In this document: positions 35,862 to 44,998 of the stretch, one piece after another
How the letters are laid out: each line of letters begins with the position of its first letter
Numbering within the stretch: the first letter of the stretch is position 1
Made by a program: the position numbers and the translations under genes
Notes under the pieces: generated by a model
Seen by the model: only the letters and a program-made list of their open reading frames with translations
What the model was told of the DNA's origin: nothing
The model's database searches: none
Origin: Burkholderia metallica
GTDB lineage: Bacteria; Pseudomonadota; Gammaproteobacteria; Burkholderiales; Burkholderiaceae
Direction: 5' to 3'
Assembly (NCBI RefSeq): GCF_902832845.1
Contig: NZ_CADFDB010000001.1
Span: 1-64,000, forward strand
Length of the DNA: 64,000 nt

Positions 35862-36983
35862 ATGCTTACCGATCCAGCAAAGTATGGAGATGCCCGCGGC
35901 GCGACGCCCGACCGGCTGCGCACCGCCGCGTGGCTGCAGTACCTGATCGACCATCTCGATGCGGCTGCCTGCGCGGCGCAGGCGGGTGACGCAGACGATT
36001 CGACCGTCGTTACGTCGCATGCGATACGCATGCGGGCCGGCGCGGATCTGCCCCGGCAAGCCGCGGCGATGCTTCACCGGCTCGCGCCGTGGATCGCATC
36101 GGACGGCGGGGCGTGCGCATGCGACCTGACCGACCCGCGCCGCGCGTGCTCGCATATGCCGTCGATGCAGCAGCTCGCCGACGCCGAACGCAGCTGCCCC
36201 GGTTCGCGCGCCGTGTTCGACACCGCGCACGGCGTGATCGATGCCTGCGCATTCGACGATCCCGATATCGGCTGGGCCGCGCTCGAGCGGATTGCCGGCG
36301 GTGTCGAATGTAACGTGGGCGAGGGCGGCGAAAGCACTGAACATGAAAAGGGTGCGCAGGACGAGATGCCGCCTGCGAAGAACCTGAGAGAAAGGCTGGC
36401 GGTCGTCGCGGCGGCGGGTGGGGAAACATCGGCCATGCCGGGCGCCGTCATCGACGCGATCGTGTTGCGCGCTTGCGGGCCGCGCGACGATGCATCCCGC
36501 ATCGACGAGATGGCGGCGCTCGTGACGTTCTCGGCCGCGCTCGCTGCTGGCAACGGGCCCTCCATTGCCGCGTACGGCGGTCAGCACAACCTCGTTGCGC
36601 AGGCGATCCGCACGCATCGCGCCGATCTCGCATCGGTGGACGGGCTGCTCGCGGCGGTATCCGTGTGCCGGCTCGATCGGCTCGTCGGCGCGGGCAGCTT
36701 CTGGGCGTATTACCTGCTGGCGGGCATCGTGATCGCCGCACCGGACGCCGTGCGGGAAACCGGTCGCCGCTTTCATGGTGACGAGTGGCACGCGTGGCTT
36801 GATCACGTGCTCGCGTGGCCGGCGGTCAGCCGCTTCGGGTCGAAGGAGGATGCCGAATTCGATCGCCTGCAACGCGCAATGAGCCTGACTTCGCGATGGA
36901 ATCCGATCGTTCGGGGGAAGGGAGGGCGGAAGCGGGGCGGCGGGACGGCTCGGCTCGGTGGGGTTGAAAGGAAGCCCGGGTGA
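35862..36983 (+). CDS. Protein of unknown function upstream of VgrG
   Basis: I do not recognise this 373-residue protein. No signal peptide is seen. The N-terminal part has a Cys-rich patch (GACACDLTDPRRACSHM). The C-terminal part (about 195-330) is helical and Ala-rich, with VTFSAALAAGNGPSIAAYGG and AGSFWAYYLLAGIVIAAP, the latter hydrophobic enough to touch a membrane. The last 25 residues are Arg/Gly/Lys-rich and may be poorly ordered. An antisense frame of similar length exists but is Arg/His-rich and unconvincing. It may belong to the T6SS island that follows, or to neither neighbour. Confidence 0.55.
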   Translation: MLTDPAKYGDARGATPDRLRTAAWLQYLIDHLDAAACAAQAGDADDSTVVTSHAIRMRAGADLPRQAAAMLHRLAPWIASDGGACACDLTDPRRACSHMPSMQQLADAERSCPGSRAVFDTAHGVIDACAFDDPDIGWAALERIAGGVECNVGEGGESTEHEKGAQDEMPPAKNLRERLAVVAAAGGETSAMPGAVIDAIVLRACGPRDDASRIDEMAALVTFSAALAAGNGPSIAAYGGQHNLVAQAIRTHRADLASVDGLLAAVSVCRLDRLVGAGSFWAYYLLAGIVIAAPDAVRETGRRFHGDEWHAWLDHVLAWPAVSRFGSKEDAEFDRLQRAMSLTSRWNPIVRGKGGRKRGGGTARLGGVERKPG

Positions 36984-37096
36984 CGCGCAGATGGTGTCCG
37001 ACTTCCAGTTTTTCGTTCAATTGAATTTTCGAACAGGTTCTATTTGATTTTTTAGTTTCGTAGATTAACGTCTTGCAGGGATCAATTCGATAATGT

Positions 37097-39631
37097 TTGA
37101 CCACGAGAAAATCCTTGGCCACGAGCAATGTCCTTGTCGATGCCGGCGTGCGTGCCGGTATCGACGTTCACCAGTTCTACCGTCTCGATATGCGTCAGGC
37201 AAAGCGTGCCGCGCTCGCGGATATCTTTGCATTCGAGGGTACGTCCGGCATAGGTGAGCCGACGAAATTCACGATCCAGTTTACGCATCCCGAACACGAT
37301 CTGTCTCGGATCGAATTCTTGAACAGGCCGTGCAGGTTCGTCATTCAGCCTCCTCCTCGCGACCGTTGGAGTGAGCCTGAGCCGGCACGGTCCGTCCACG
37401 GCATCGTAACGGGCTTTGCACACTTGAGCAGCAACCGGGATCAATCCACTTACGAGATCGTGCTGGAGTCGCGCCTTGCACTGTTGCGCGGTTCGCGCCG
37501 TTGCCGATTTTTTCTGGACATGAGCGAGCCTGAAATCATCAGGCAGATTCTGAAGGAGCACGAGTTCAATCAGACTTTCGCGAGCTTCGAAATCTCGTTG
37601 TATCGGGAATACCGGAAACGTGCATTCGTGATGCAGTGGGGAGAAGACGACCTCACGTTCATTACGCGGCTTTGTCGGCGCACGGGAATCTGGTTCGTTT
37701 GTGATGCGGGGGAGAAACGCGAGCACGTGAGGTTCGGCGACGACTTCACGCATTACCGCCGCGACAATGCACTGGCGGTTCCATACCGCGAGCATAACGG
37801 CTTGATGACCGACGGGCGCGAGTCGGTCCATTCGCTCGAAATGCATGCGACAACGGTGCCGAAGCGCCATACCGTGCGCAGCTATCACACAGAACGACAG
37901 CCGGCACAGCCGATCGAGGCGTCGAACGACATTCGGGAAGATCGGACCGCGTACGGCGAGGACTATGCATGGGGCGCGCCGTATTCGACCGAGGACGAAG
38001 CAAAGCGGGAGGCGCTGCTGCGGCACGAAGCAGCGTTGGCGGAGCAGGTCACCTATCGCGGTGCGTGCGACCTGCTGAACCTTGTGCCGGGGGCTGTACT
38101 GAAGTTGACGAATCGCGCGCTGCCGGACGCGAAACACGGGTTGCTCGCGGTGCGTGTGACATGGCGGGCATCGCGCAAGAAGGGGTATCAGGTCGAGTTC
38201 GATGCGACGCCTTCCGATCGGCTCTACCGGCTTCCGCTCAAGGAAGCGACGTGGCCCCGTGTCGAAGGTGTCATCACCGGAACCGTGGCGTCGTCCGGCG
38301 GCTGGAAAAGTCCGTATCTCGACGCCCAGGGACGCTACATCGTCCATATTCACGCCGACAAGGACAAGCGCACGCCGGGGCTCGAGAGTTGCCCCATGCG
38401 GCTGGCAAAGCCATTCGCGGGTGCGGGGCAAGCGGGTTTCCATTTTGGGCTGGTCGAGGGGGCGGTCGTGACGGTCGGGTTTCTGTGGGGTAATCCCGAC
38501 CTGCCGTATATCAGTCAGGTTCTGCATACGGCGGAGAATCCCGATCCGATCGTCGGCGCGTATCCATGGGATACCCGCAATACGATCCGAACCCGGTCGA
38601 ACAACACGTTGCAAATGGAAGACCGGGAGGGCAAGGAGCATATCAAGCTCGCGACCGAGCGTGGCAAAACGCAGTTGAATCTAGGTCACGCAGTCGATCG
38701 CGACAACCAGAATCGGGGCGAAGGATTCGAGCTGCGTACGGACATGCGCGGTCATGTGCGAGCGGGTGGTGGCGTTCTGGTGTCGGCCGACATGCAGGAG
38801 CGGGCGCGTGGCGAACAGACGGACATGCACCCCGTGGCGAGCCAGTTTCAGCTCACGCAGGCACAGGCCGGCGCGCTGGCCGAGGCCGCCGCGGTGGCCA
38901 AGGCGGAAATCGCGGACCTGCGGGCGGAAAACGCATGGTTGAAAGACGAATTGACGGGATTGAAGAAATCGGTCATCGCGTTGTCGGCGCCGCATGGCAT
39001 CGGTATGGCGACACCGGACCGCGTGATGGTTTCTGCAGGCAAGGATGTGAGCGTGGCCACGTCGGCCAGGTTCAGCGTGAATGCGATCGGGAATGTTGCG
39101 ATCGCGGCTGGAGGCGTCCTGTCGCTGTTTGCTCACAAGATGGGGGCGCGGCTCCATGCGGCGAGAGGGAAGGTGCAGATCCAGGCGCAGTCGGATGCGA
39201 TGGAACTGGTCGCGCAGAAGGACATGCGAATCACGAGCGCCGATGGCGTCGCGACCGTGAATGCCGCCAATGGCGTTGTTCTGAGTGGAGGCGGGTCGGC
39301 CTACGTCAAGGTGCACGGAGACAACGTGGAGATTGGCGGGGCCGGTTGCCTGATCCTGAAGATCATCGAGATTCAGAAGGAGGGGCCGGGTGCGCTGTCG
39401 CTCCCGCTGCCGAAATTCGGGCAGGTCGGCATTCCAAACGATGAGCGCTTCATTCTGACCGATCACATCACCGGCCGGCCGGTGGCTAACCGGGCATACC
39501 GGATACGGCTTGCGGACGGGCAGATCGTCGAGGGCGTTACCGACGAGAAAGGAGAAACCTCGCTGAGCCGACAGGATGTCGCACAGGGGCTCAAGCTGCT
39601 GCTGAAGAAAGACGAGGGGCTTGATACGTGA
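37097..39631 (+). CDS. vgrG: Type VI secretion spike protein VgrG with C-terminal extension
   Basis: Trimeric T6SS tip protein, 844 residues. The gp27-like half is at about 20-400 (FTIQFTHPEHDLSRIEFLNR, QWGEDDLTFITRLCRRTGIW). The gp5-like OB domain follows (VEGVITGTVASSGGWKSPYL), then HFGLVEGAVVTVGFLWGNPD and DTRNTIRTRSNNTLQMEDRE. A DUF2345-type beta-helix region lies at about 640-770. A final ~60 residues (FILTDHITGRPVANRAYRIR and on) form a transthyretin-like adaptor, probably for cargo loading. The start is uncertain: the TTG chosen lacks a clear ribosome-binding site and a nearby ATG is out of frame. Its stop overlaps the lipase start by four bases. Confidence 0.9.
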   Translation: MTTRKSLATSNVLVDAGVRAGIDVHQFYRLDMRQAKRAALADIFAFEGTSGIGEPTKFTIQFTHPEHDLSRIEFLNRPCRFVIQPPPRDRWSEPEPARSVHGIVTGFAHLSSNRDQSTYEIVLESRLALLRGSRRCRFFLDMSEPEIIRQILKEHEFNQTFASFEISLYREYRKRAFVMQWGEDDLTFITRLCRRTGIWFVCDAGEKREHVRFGDDFTHYRRDNALAVPYREHNGLMTDGRESVHSLEMHATTVPKRHTVRSYHTERQPAQPIEASNDIREDRTAYGEDYAWGAPYSTEDEAKREALLRHEAALAEQVTYRGACDLLNLVPGAVLKLTNRALPDAKHGLLAVRVTWRASRKKGYQVEFDATPSDRLYRLPLKEATWPRVEGVITGTVASSGGWKSPYLDAQGRYIVHIHADKDKRTPGLESCPMRLAKPFAGAGQAGFHFGLVEGAVVTVGFLWGNPDLPYISQVLHTAENPDPIVGAYPWDTRNTIRTRSNNTLQMEDREGKEHIKLATERGKTQLNLGHAVDRDNQNRGEGFELRTDMRGHVRAGGGVLVSADMQERARGEQTDMHPVASQFQLTQAQAGALAEAAAVAKAEIADLRAENAWLKDELTGLKKSVIALSAPHGIGMATPDRVMVSAGKDVSVATSARFSVNAIGNVAIAAGGVLSLFAHKMGARLHAARGKVQIQAQSDAMELVAQKDMRITSADGVATVNAANGVVLSGGGSAYVKVHGDNVEIGGAGCLILKIIEIQKEGPGALSLPLPKFGQVGIPNDERFILTDHITGRPVANRAYRIRLADGQIVEGVTDEKGETSLSRQDVAQGLKLLLKKDEGLDT

Positions 39632-41604
39632 CCGATCGGAACATTTCGACAGACGATGACGCGGTAGCCGACAATGCCGCTCCTCCGGAGGCTTTTCGGC
39701 TTCATACCGCCACGCGGATCGTGCCAATGCAGCGTGATCATCTTGGGCAACCTTTTTGGGAGTCCTATCACACGCCGACCAGCTTCGAGGTGCGGGCGGA
39801 GTGCCGGATTCCGCCGCACATGCCGGGGGTGATCATTTTCGTGCATGGCGTCAATTCGACGGGGGAGTGGTATGACGCGGCGGAAGAGGCGCTGTGTGAC
39901 GGTTTGAATGAACGCTTGCGTCGAACGGAAGAAACCAAACTGAGATCCAATGTATATGTGACAGAGGATCCCAATACCGGGCGTTCTATTCCTCGCCAGA
40001 TTGATCCGACCAAACCGGGACGTTCACCAGTGGTCCGTTTCTATTGGGGCTACAGCGCAGTTTCGGGAAAGGAGAGAGAGTGGCGCGTACTGCTACGCAA
40101 TCGGAATGATGCCGATTTCTGGGCTCATCACTGTACGAACGAAAACGGCGGGTGGCTGGACCGCGACACTCCGCCAGGACCATGGTTTTGGGGAGGCGGC
40201 CCATTTCAGAACGGTACAAACAACCTCCAGCAGTTGTGGAGCGACACTGGCTTCAAACGCCATGTCCTCGGCTTTGATATGGAAAGCCTGAATACCGAGG
40301 CAGATCGTCAGCTTCAGGACGCACCACCGCGCAGCTACTACGCGCATGCCGCACAACGGTTGGCGAAACTGATCGACAGGATCAGAGACAAATGCCCGCG
40401 CGATACCGTGACGGTCATGTCGCACAGCCAGGGCACCATGATCGCGATGGCGGCCACCGCACTATGTACGACGCGCGCGCCGGATGCCCTGTTCGTGATG
40501 AACTCGCCTTATGCACTTGACGACAAGATCACCGACGCCCTTTCATGCGGCCCCGATCGTCCGACCGGGGCGGCTCGTGTCAATACGTTTCGGAACATTG
40601 CGTCGCGCATCAAGCGGGACAAACGTGTCATGACCGAAGCGCAGATGCAGCAGCTTCAATGTGGCGCGTCCGAAGACATGGACTTCTGGCGGCCCGACAA
40701 CAAGCGTCGGTCCGGCATACACGAACGCGACAATCATGGCCGACTGTACGTGTACTTCACGCCGCATGATCGGGTGATGGGGGCTGCACCGCTGAAAAGC
40801 ATCGGTTGGCAAGGCGTGGACGACGAACTGCTCAGGGATTTGGGAGATACCGTCAAGCAACGCATGCTGGCGCGCGGTACGCCGGTCGGCGATGAGCCGG
40901 GCGTAAAGAAGTTCGGCACGCTGCCGCCAACGCCCGAGGATAAGCTGGTTCCAGGTGCAAAGCCGACTGACTTCTGGAACGGCAACCGGAACATCATTCC
41001 TCCTCTCTTGACGCTTTGGGCGGTTCCACATCCCGACAAGACGGTCACGATCAACGCCGAGCGGGTACCACAGCCGGTCACGGGCGACGAGATGACGAAC
41101 TTTGAAGAGTCTCGTGCAGATGCTCCTCAAATGGGAGAGTGGAAAGTGAATCCGAATGACCCTGACACCGGTAGCTATGCCGACAAGGACTACCGCTTCA
41201 ATCGATCAATCTTTGAACCGAAGCTGAACCTGACGACGGAGGATATTTATACGTCCAGGCGTGGGGTCCGGCTTGAAAGTCAAGATGAAATGCTTGAGCG
41301 ACTCGACACTTATAAGGCCGAACCAACCAATCACAGCACGCTGCCTCAGCATCAGGCATTCATGGCGCGTGTGGTGGCCTACGATCTTCCCGTTGGATTC
41401 TGCGATTCCTATGAGATGCCGTCCTTCTGGACGTCCTTGATGAAACTGGCTGACTGGACCCAAGGTACGGATCCGTACCTCGAGAGTGGTATGCCAGACA
41501 CCGTCGTCAAGCCGACTCTCATTGATTGGGACACGGTGGCCGAGGAGCAAAGCAGGCTGGACGGCGAGCGTCTCGTTCGGCAGCAGTATGGGGGATCGGC
41601 ATGA
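39628..41604 (+). CDS. Predicted T6SS lipase effector, Tle3-like
   Basis: Alpha/beta-hydrolase of 658 residues with no signal peptide, as expected for a VgrG-loaded effector. GVIIFVHGVNSTGEWYDAAE starts the hydrolase core. The nucleophile Ser267 lies in VTVMSHSQGTMIAMAA, a GxSxG variant beginning with Ser that is seen in Tle-type phospholipases. A further region after about residue 400 resembles the DUF3274-like part of Tle3 proteins. The GTG start overlaps the VgrG stop, and its stop overlaps the next lipoprotein start, so effector and immunity are co-translated. The target would be phospholipids of rival cells; the exact bond cleaved is not known. Confidence 0.82.
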   Translation: MTDRNISTDDDAVADNAAPPEAFRLHTATRIVPMQRDHLGQPFWESYHTPTSFEVRAECRIPPHMPGVIIFVHGVNSTGEWYDAAEEALCDGLNERLRRTEETKLRSNVYVTEDPNTGRSIPRQIDPTKPGRSPVVRFYWGYSAVSGKEREWRVLLRNRNDADFWAHHCTNENGGWLDRDTPPGPWFWGGGPFQNGTNNLQQLWSDTGFKRHVLGFDMESLNTEADRQLQDAPPRSYYAHAAQRLAKLIDRIRDKCPRDTVTVMSHSQGTMIAMAATALCTTRAPDALFVMNSPYALDDKITDALSCGPDRPTGAARVNTFRNIASRIKRDKRVMTEAQMQQLQCGASEDMDFWRPDNKRRSGIHERDNHGRLYVYFTPHDRVMGAAPLKSIGWQGVDDELLRDLGDTVKQRMLARGTPVGDEPGVKKFGTLPPTPEDKLVPGAKPTDFWNGNRNIIPPLLTLWAVPHPDKTVTINAERVPQPVTGDEMTNFEESRADAPQMGEWKVNPNDPDTGSYADKDYRFNRSIFEPKLNLTTEDIYTSRRGVRLESQDEMLERLDTYKAEPTNHSTLPQHQAFMARVVAYDLPVGFCDSYEMPSFWTSLMKLADWTQGTDPYLESGMPDTVVKPTLIDWDTVAEEQSRLDGERLVRQQYGGSA

Positions 41605-42335
41605 AGTCCTTCTCGGTTGTGATAACGCTGGTCGTATTGACATCGGGATGCGCAACGCAGCAGCCGCAGCACCCGACCTTCAAACTGAGCGATTTCAGGA
41701 GTTCGACGCTCAAGGAATTGCCATACGATTCACCGCCGCAGACCATCTATCGGATCGACGATCACCGGTTTGTAACACTTGAACGTTATCGGGACTGCAA
41801 TCACGGAGAGAGCTACTACAACGACACGCGTACGGGTATCCGAAAGTACCTTGGGCGAGGTCGCTTCGAGAATTTTCAAGGCCGCATCATCAACGCAGAT
41901 CCAACCGGGATGAACATCGTCTTGCCGCTGGCGTATCCGCCGCGAGCATTTTGCGGTAATGGCGAGAAAGGTTGTGTGGTTCCTTTCTGGTACTCAACAG
42001 ATGGTGGACGGACGTTTCATGTAAAAGACTACGCGGATCATAGTTTCAAACCATTCGATGATTCGAAGCGGTATACATTCGCAGTCGTGAATGGAAGGCT
42101 TTTTGTTGCGAAAAACGGCTACGCTGACGAGTCGGAAGCATATGTGCGCGAGTACCCAATGGTTTATGGAATCGATCTCAGCAAGCCGTATCCTCCAGGA
42201 ATCAGAGGTTCCAGTTTTGCGGCATTCAAGCGCCCGAACTACCTTCTGGGAGCCTCGACACCCTCCGGCCAAGATCGAATCACCTGCGATTCATCGCTCA
42301 AACCTACCAATCCCGACGCGCCTCTGACACCGTGA
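41601..42335 (+). CDS. Likely immunity lipoprotein for the Tle3-like effector (Tli3-like)
   Basis: Lipoprotein of 244 residues with lipobox LTSGC at about residue 17. The mature part is Tyr-rich, with YRIDDHRFVTLERYRDCNHG and FWYSTDGGRTFHVKDY. Position directly after the lipase with a four-base ATGA overlap is the classic place for the cognate periplasmic immunity protein, which would bind leaked or incoming lipase in the periplasm. G+C is visibly lower than in flanking core genes, in line with acquisition. The family assignment rests on position and lipoprotein nature more than on motifs. Confidence 0.75.
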   Translation: MKSFSVVITLVVLTSGCATQQPQHPTFKLSDFRSSTLKELPYDSPPQTIYRIDDHRFVTLERYRDCNHGESYYNDTRTGIRKYLGRGRFENFQGRIINADPTGMNIVLPLAYPPRAFCGNGEKGCVVPFWYSTDGGRTFHVKDYADHSFKPFDDSKRYTFAVVNGRLFVAKNGYADESEAYVREYPMVYGIDLSKPYPPGIRGSSFAAFKRPNYLLGASTPSGQDRITCDSSLKPTNPDAPLTP

Positions 42336-42369
42336 AGTGCATGACTACCATTCAGAAGGAGAAAATTAA

Positions 42370-42459
42370 ATGAGAAACAGAGGAATGCGAATTTTATATT
42401 CGATGCTTGTCTTGACGCTCGTGACGGGATGTGCGGTTCCACTTGGCTTCTACCCATGA
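42370..42459 (+). CDS. 29-residue lipoprotein stub
   Basis: A tiny frame encoding MRNRGMRILYSMLVLTLVTG followed by CAVPLGFYP and a stop. It has a full lipoprotein signal with the lipobox Cys at residue 21 and a strong ribosome-binding site (AAGGAG). Only eight residues follow the Cys. It may be the surviving start of a second immunity lipoprotein whose body was lost, or a genuine very small lipoprotein such as an entericidin-like peptide. The 109 bases up to PAAR show no continuation of the frame. Confidence 0.5.
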   Translation: MRNRGMRILYSMLVLTLVTGCAVPLGFYP

Positions 42460-42568
42460 CCGCTGCGCGAGAGTCGGAAGTCGTCGCTCGCCGCCGGAAA
42501 TTCCGGTCTCGCCGTGGAGCGCGTGCAACCGCGCCCACGCATGCATTTAACCCACGGATCCACTGCTG

Positions 42569-42826
42569 ATGAAAATCCCCGTTCGCCTTGGCGACCCCAC
42601 CACACACGGAGGCATCGTCAAAACCGCCTCGTCGAACTTCACCCTCAACGGCTGCAAGGTCGCCCTGCATCACGATATCGTGTCGTGCCCCGAGCACGGC
42701 GACAACCGTATCGTCGAATCCGGCGAAGGCTACAGCGAAGGCGGCCGCCGTTGGGCACTCAACCGCTGCCGCACCGAATGTGGCAGTGAAGTCATCGCCA
42801 GCGGCACCGGAATGACAATCTCATGA
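42569..42826 (+). CDS. PAAR-domain T6SS tip protein
   Basis: PAAR protein of 85 residues that caps the VgrG spike. It has the family start IPVRLGDPTTHGGIVKTAS, a central HHDIVSCPEHGD and a final ECGSEVIASGTGMTIS, with His and Cys residues placed for the structural zinc. No effector extension is attached. Its stop overlaps the next membrane-protein start (ATGA), so these genes are linked. Confidence 0.92.
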   Translation: MKIPVRLGDPTTHGGIVKTASSNFTLNGCKVALHHDIVSCPEHGDNRIVESGEGYSEGGRRWALNRCRTECGSEVIASGTGMTIS

Positions 42827-44232
42827 GCATGAATTGGCATGTCCCGGATGTTGCCGAATACCAGTATGGCAAGCCGCCGTCGATCTGGTGGTACGTCGTC
42901 GCGTTCGTCGTCATCCAGGGTGGTGGAATCGTCGTAACGGTCCTCAACTGGGAGCAAGGGAAGCCGATGATATCCGGTGCGTTCTTCGGGCGCGCCGTGT
43001 TGGTTCCGCTGCTCTTGTGGGGTGGCGTCAGCGCGTGGATCTATAACCGATACGAGGACTGGGTCGCGCGGGTCGACTGGTGGAACTATCTGTGCCGGCT
43101 CCAGCGCGCCCGGCGGCGGGAATGGGCACGTGCCCACGTGGCGATACTGGGCAGCGTGGTGCTGACACCCGAACCCGATCTGGCGGAACGTCTGCTCGGA
43201 CTCGAAGGGAGGGCACCGATGAATCCGGGCAAGATCATGGCCTTGCCTCAGATGGCCGTTTCGGCGGGCGTGTCGCGTATGGCGCAGGCAATCGAGCAGT
43301 TGATCAAGCCGTTCACCGTGCATATTTCGAACGTCGCGGATATCCACCTCGTCGACGTGATCCTGCATTCCGATGACCGGCACCACGAAACCGAACTGCG
43401 GGAGGTCTGGCGGAAACTGGGTTTGTCCGATCTTGCCTGTCTGCAATGGGCACCGTGCGACGCAAAGGTTGATCAGATGGAGCGGTGGTTCGATCCTGGC
43501 CTGAGGTCCAGCTTCCGGTTGGTACTGGGTTGCCAGTTGCACGCGGAGGGAAAGGAGCCGTCCTGCTCGGAGATAGCGGTTGCAATGCTGCTCGCTCCGT
43601 CCTCGGTCGTCGCGGCGTTCAACGGGAAGCTCAAGCCGCAAGCTTGCCTGTTTCGCCCGATTTCGACACCATCCGACTCCGTCCCGGACGCGCTGGAAAG
43701 ACTCCTGTCGGCCGAACAGACAACCCGTGCGCGCATCCGCCACGGCTGGTCGAGCGGGTTGTCGCGACAGAGCCGCCACGCGACGAGCGGGGCGATCAAG
43801 GATGCCGGCCTTAACCTGGTCGAACACGATCTGGACGGTGCAATCGGTGAGCCCGGCCCGGTGAGTGCATGGCTACTTCAGGCGCTCGCGGCGCAAATGG
43901 TGGAGCATGGGCAGGGCGCTCAACTGGTCGCTTCGCCGCAAGGCCAGGACGTGACGCTGAATCTGGTCGGGACCCGGCATACGCCTGTTCAGCGCGTTGA
44001 CGAGGCTAGCGGAAGTGTCGTCGATGTGTCCGTTTTCATTGGCTTGACCTGCGGCCTGGCCATGTCCATGTTCCTGTTCGATACGGTTGGGGCGTCCGAT
44101 GCCTGGTTCCTGGGGGCAATTGCGGCGTATGCGCTGATGGCTTTGCTTGTGATCGTCGGATGTTGGGCCCGGCGCCATGTGGTGGAAGATGACTTTAACG
44201 ACAGATTGCGACGTTCGACGGAGCTGACGTGA
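42823..44232 (+). CDS. T6SS-island membrane protein of unknown function
   Basis: A 469-residue protein with two N-terminal membrane helices (about 23-41 and 55-70) and two near the C-terminus (about 402-425 and 432-450), enclosing a soluble domain of roughly 330 residues. The soluble part includes LLAPSSVVAAFNGKLKP and lacks known catalytic motifs. The start overlaps PAAR and the stop overlaps the next membrane gene. Similar proteins accompany VgrG/PAAR modules in Burkholderia; a role in loading or immunity is possible but unproven. Confidence 0.72.
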   Translation: MSMNWHVPDVAEYQYGKPPSIWWYVVAFVVIQGGGIVVTVLNWEQGKPMISGAFFGRAVLVPLLLWGGVSAWIYNRYEDWVARVDWWNYLCRLQRARRREWARAHVAILGSVVLTPEPDLAERLLGLEGRAPMNPGKIMALPQMAVSAGVSRMAQAIEQLIKPFTVHISNVADIHLVDVILHSDDRHHETELREVWRKLGLSDLACLQWAPCDAKVDQMERWFDPGLRSSFRLVLGCQLHAEGKEPSCSEIAVAMLLAPSSVVAAFNGKLKPQACLFRPISTPSDSVPDALERLLSAEQTTRARIRHGWSSGLSRQSRHATSGAIKDAGLNLVEHDLDGAIGEPGPVSAWLLQALAAQMVEHGQGAQLVASPQGQDVTLNLVGTRHTPVQRVDEASGSVVDVSVFIGLTCGLAMSMFLFDTVGASDAWFLGAIAAYALMALLVIVGCWARRHVVEDDFNDRLRRSTELT

Positions 44233-44720
44233 GCGAGCGCCGGTCACGCAACGACGATGCACGCCCCGAGTACAAGGGTAAGGCTCGATACCGACCCGCG
44301 CTCAGGCCTTATCTGCTGCTCGTCTCCTGCTGGAGCGAAATCGTGGCCTGCGCACTCTATACGACCGTCGTCGGATGGTTTGCCGCGTTGGATCTCGGCA
44401 GTGCCATTCCGCTTCAATGGGCACTCATCCTGTGGGGTGCCACATTCGGCTGGATCGTCGCGGAAGCGTTCTACGAGTGGCAGCTCCATCTCGCAGCGCG
44501 GCTCTACTACGAAGACATTGCCGATGGCGTGTGCCCCGATCGCGGGATGGAGATGACATCTGCGAACGCCTGGAAATGGTATCGGCGGCATGGTTCGCCG
44601 TGGTGGATCAGTTCGAAACGCGTTCGGCCTGGCACGCATCCGGCCGACGCGATTGCGCGCCTGAAGGGCTGCAACCCGCCCCGCCGCAACGCTCAACCGG
44701 ACAAGCACGATCTCCGGTGA
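44229..44720 (+). CDS. Small membrane protein of the T6SS island
   Basis: A 163-residue protein with two membrane helices (about 30-52 and 62-82) and a charged C-terminal tail (PWWISSKRVRPGTHP). The GTG start lies inside the stop of the previous gene, so expression is coupled. No domain is recognised. It may form a complex with the preceding membrane protein. It is the last gene of the module; the next operon begins 278 bases on. Confidence 0.65.
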   Translation: MSERRSRNDDARPEYKGKARYRPALRPYLLLVSCWSEIVACALYTTVVGWFAALDLGSAIPLQWALILWGATFGWIVAEAFYEWQLHLAARLYYEDIADGVCPDRGMEMTSANAWKWYRRHGSPWWISSKRVRPGTHPADAIARLKGCNPPRRNAQPDKHDLR

Positions 44721-44998
44721 CGGGACCGTCGCCAAGGATCGTGTAGGCTTCGCGCCGGGTACGTAGCGACTCCTCTACCGTCCTGATTCGTGCGAACGGC
44801 GTTTTGCGTCGGCACGCGGAGAGGCTCGACTCCGACCATCGAAAACCGGACGGCCGAGCGGGCCGCACACCGGAATCCGGACGAAGTATGATCCGGAAGC
44901 GGGCGGCAACGGGGATCGACGTCATCCAATGTCGGTGAACCCGCGATGGCTCCCACCGTCCCCGCCTCCGGACCCCCTTCATCGAAACGGTCAGTCAG

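Noticed and set aside
35712-36872. 386-residue antisense frame over the unknown gene before VgrG
   Set aside because: Arg/His-rich with no conserved-looking core; the plus-strand frame has better amino-acid composition, though neither is proven.
42460-42568. Continuation of the lipoprotein stub by a single frameshift
   Set aside because: None of the frames gives immunity-like sequence up to PAAR, so a simple frameshift does not restore a gene.
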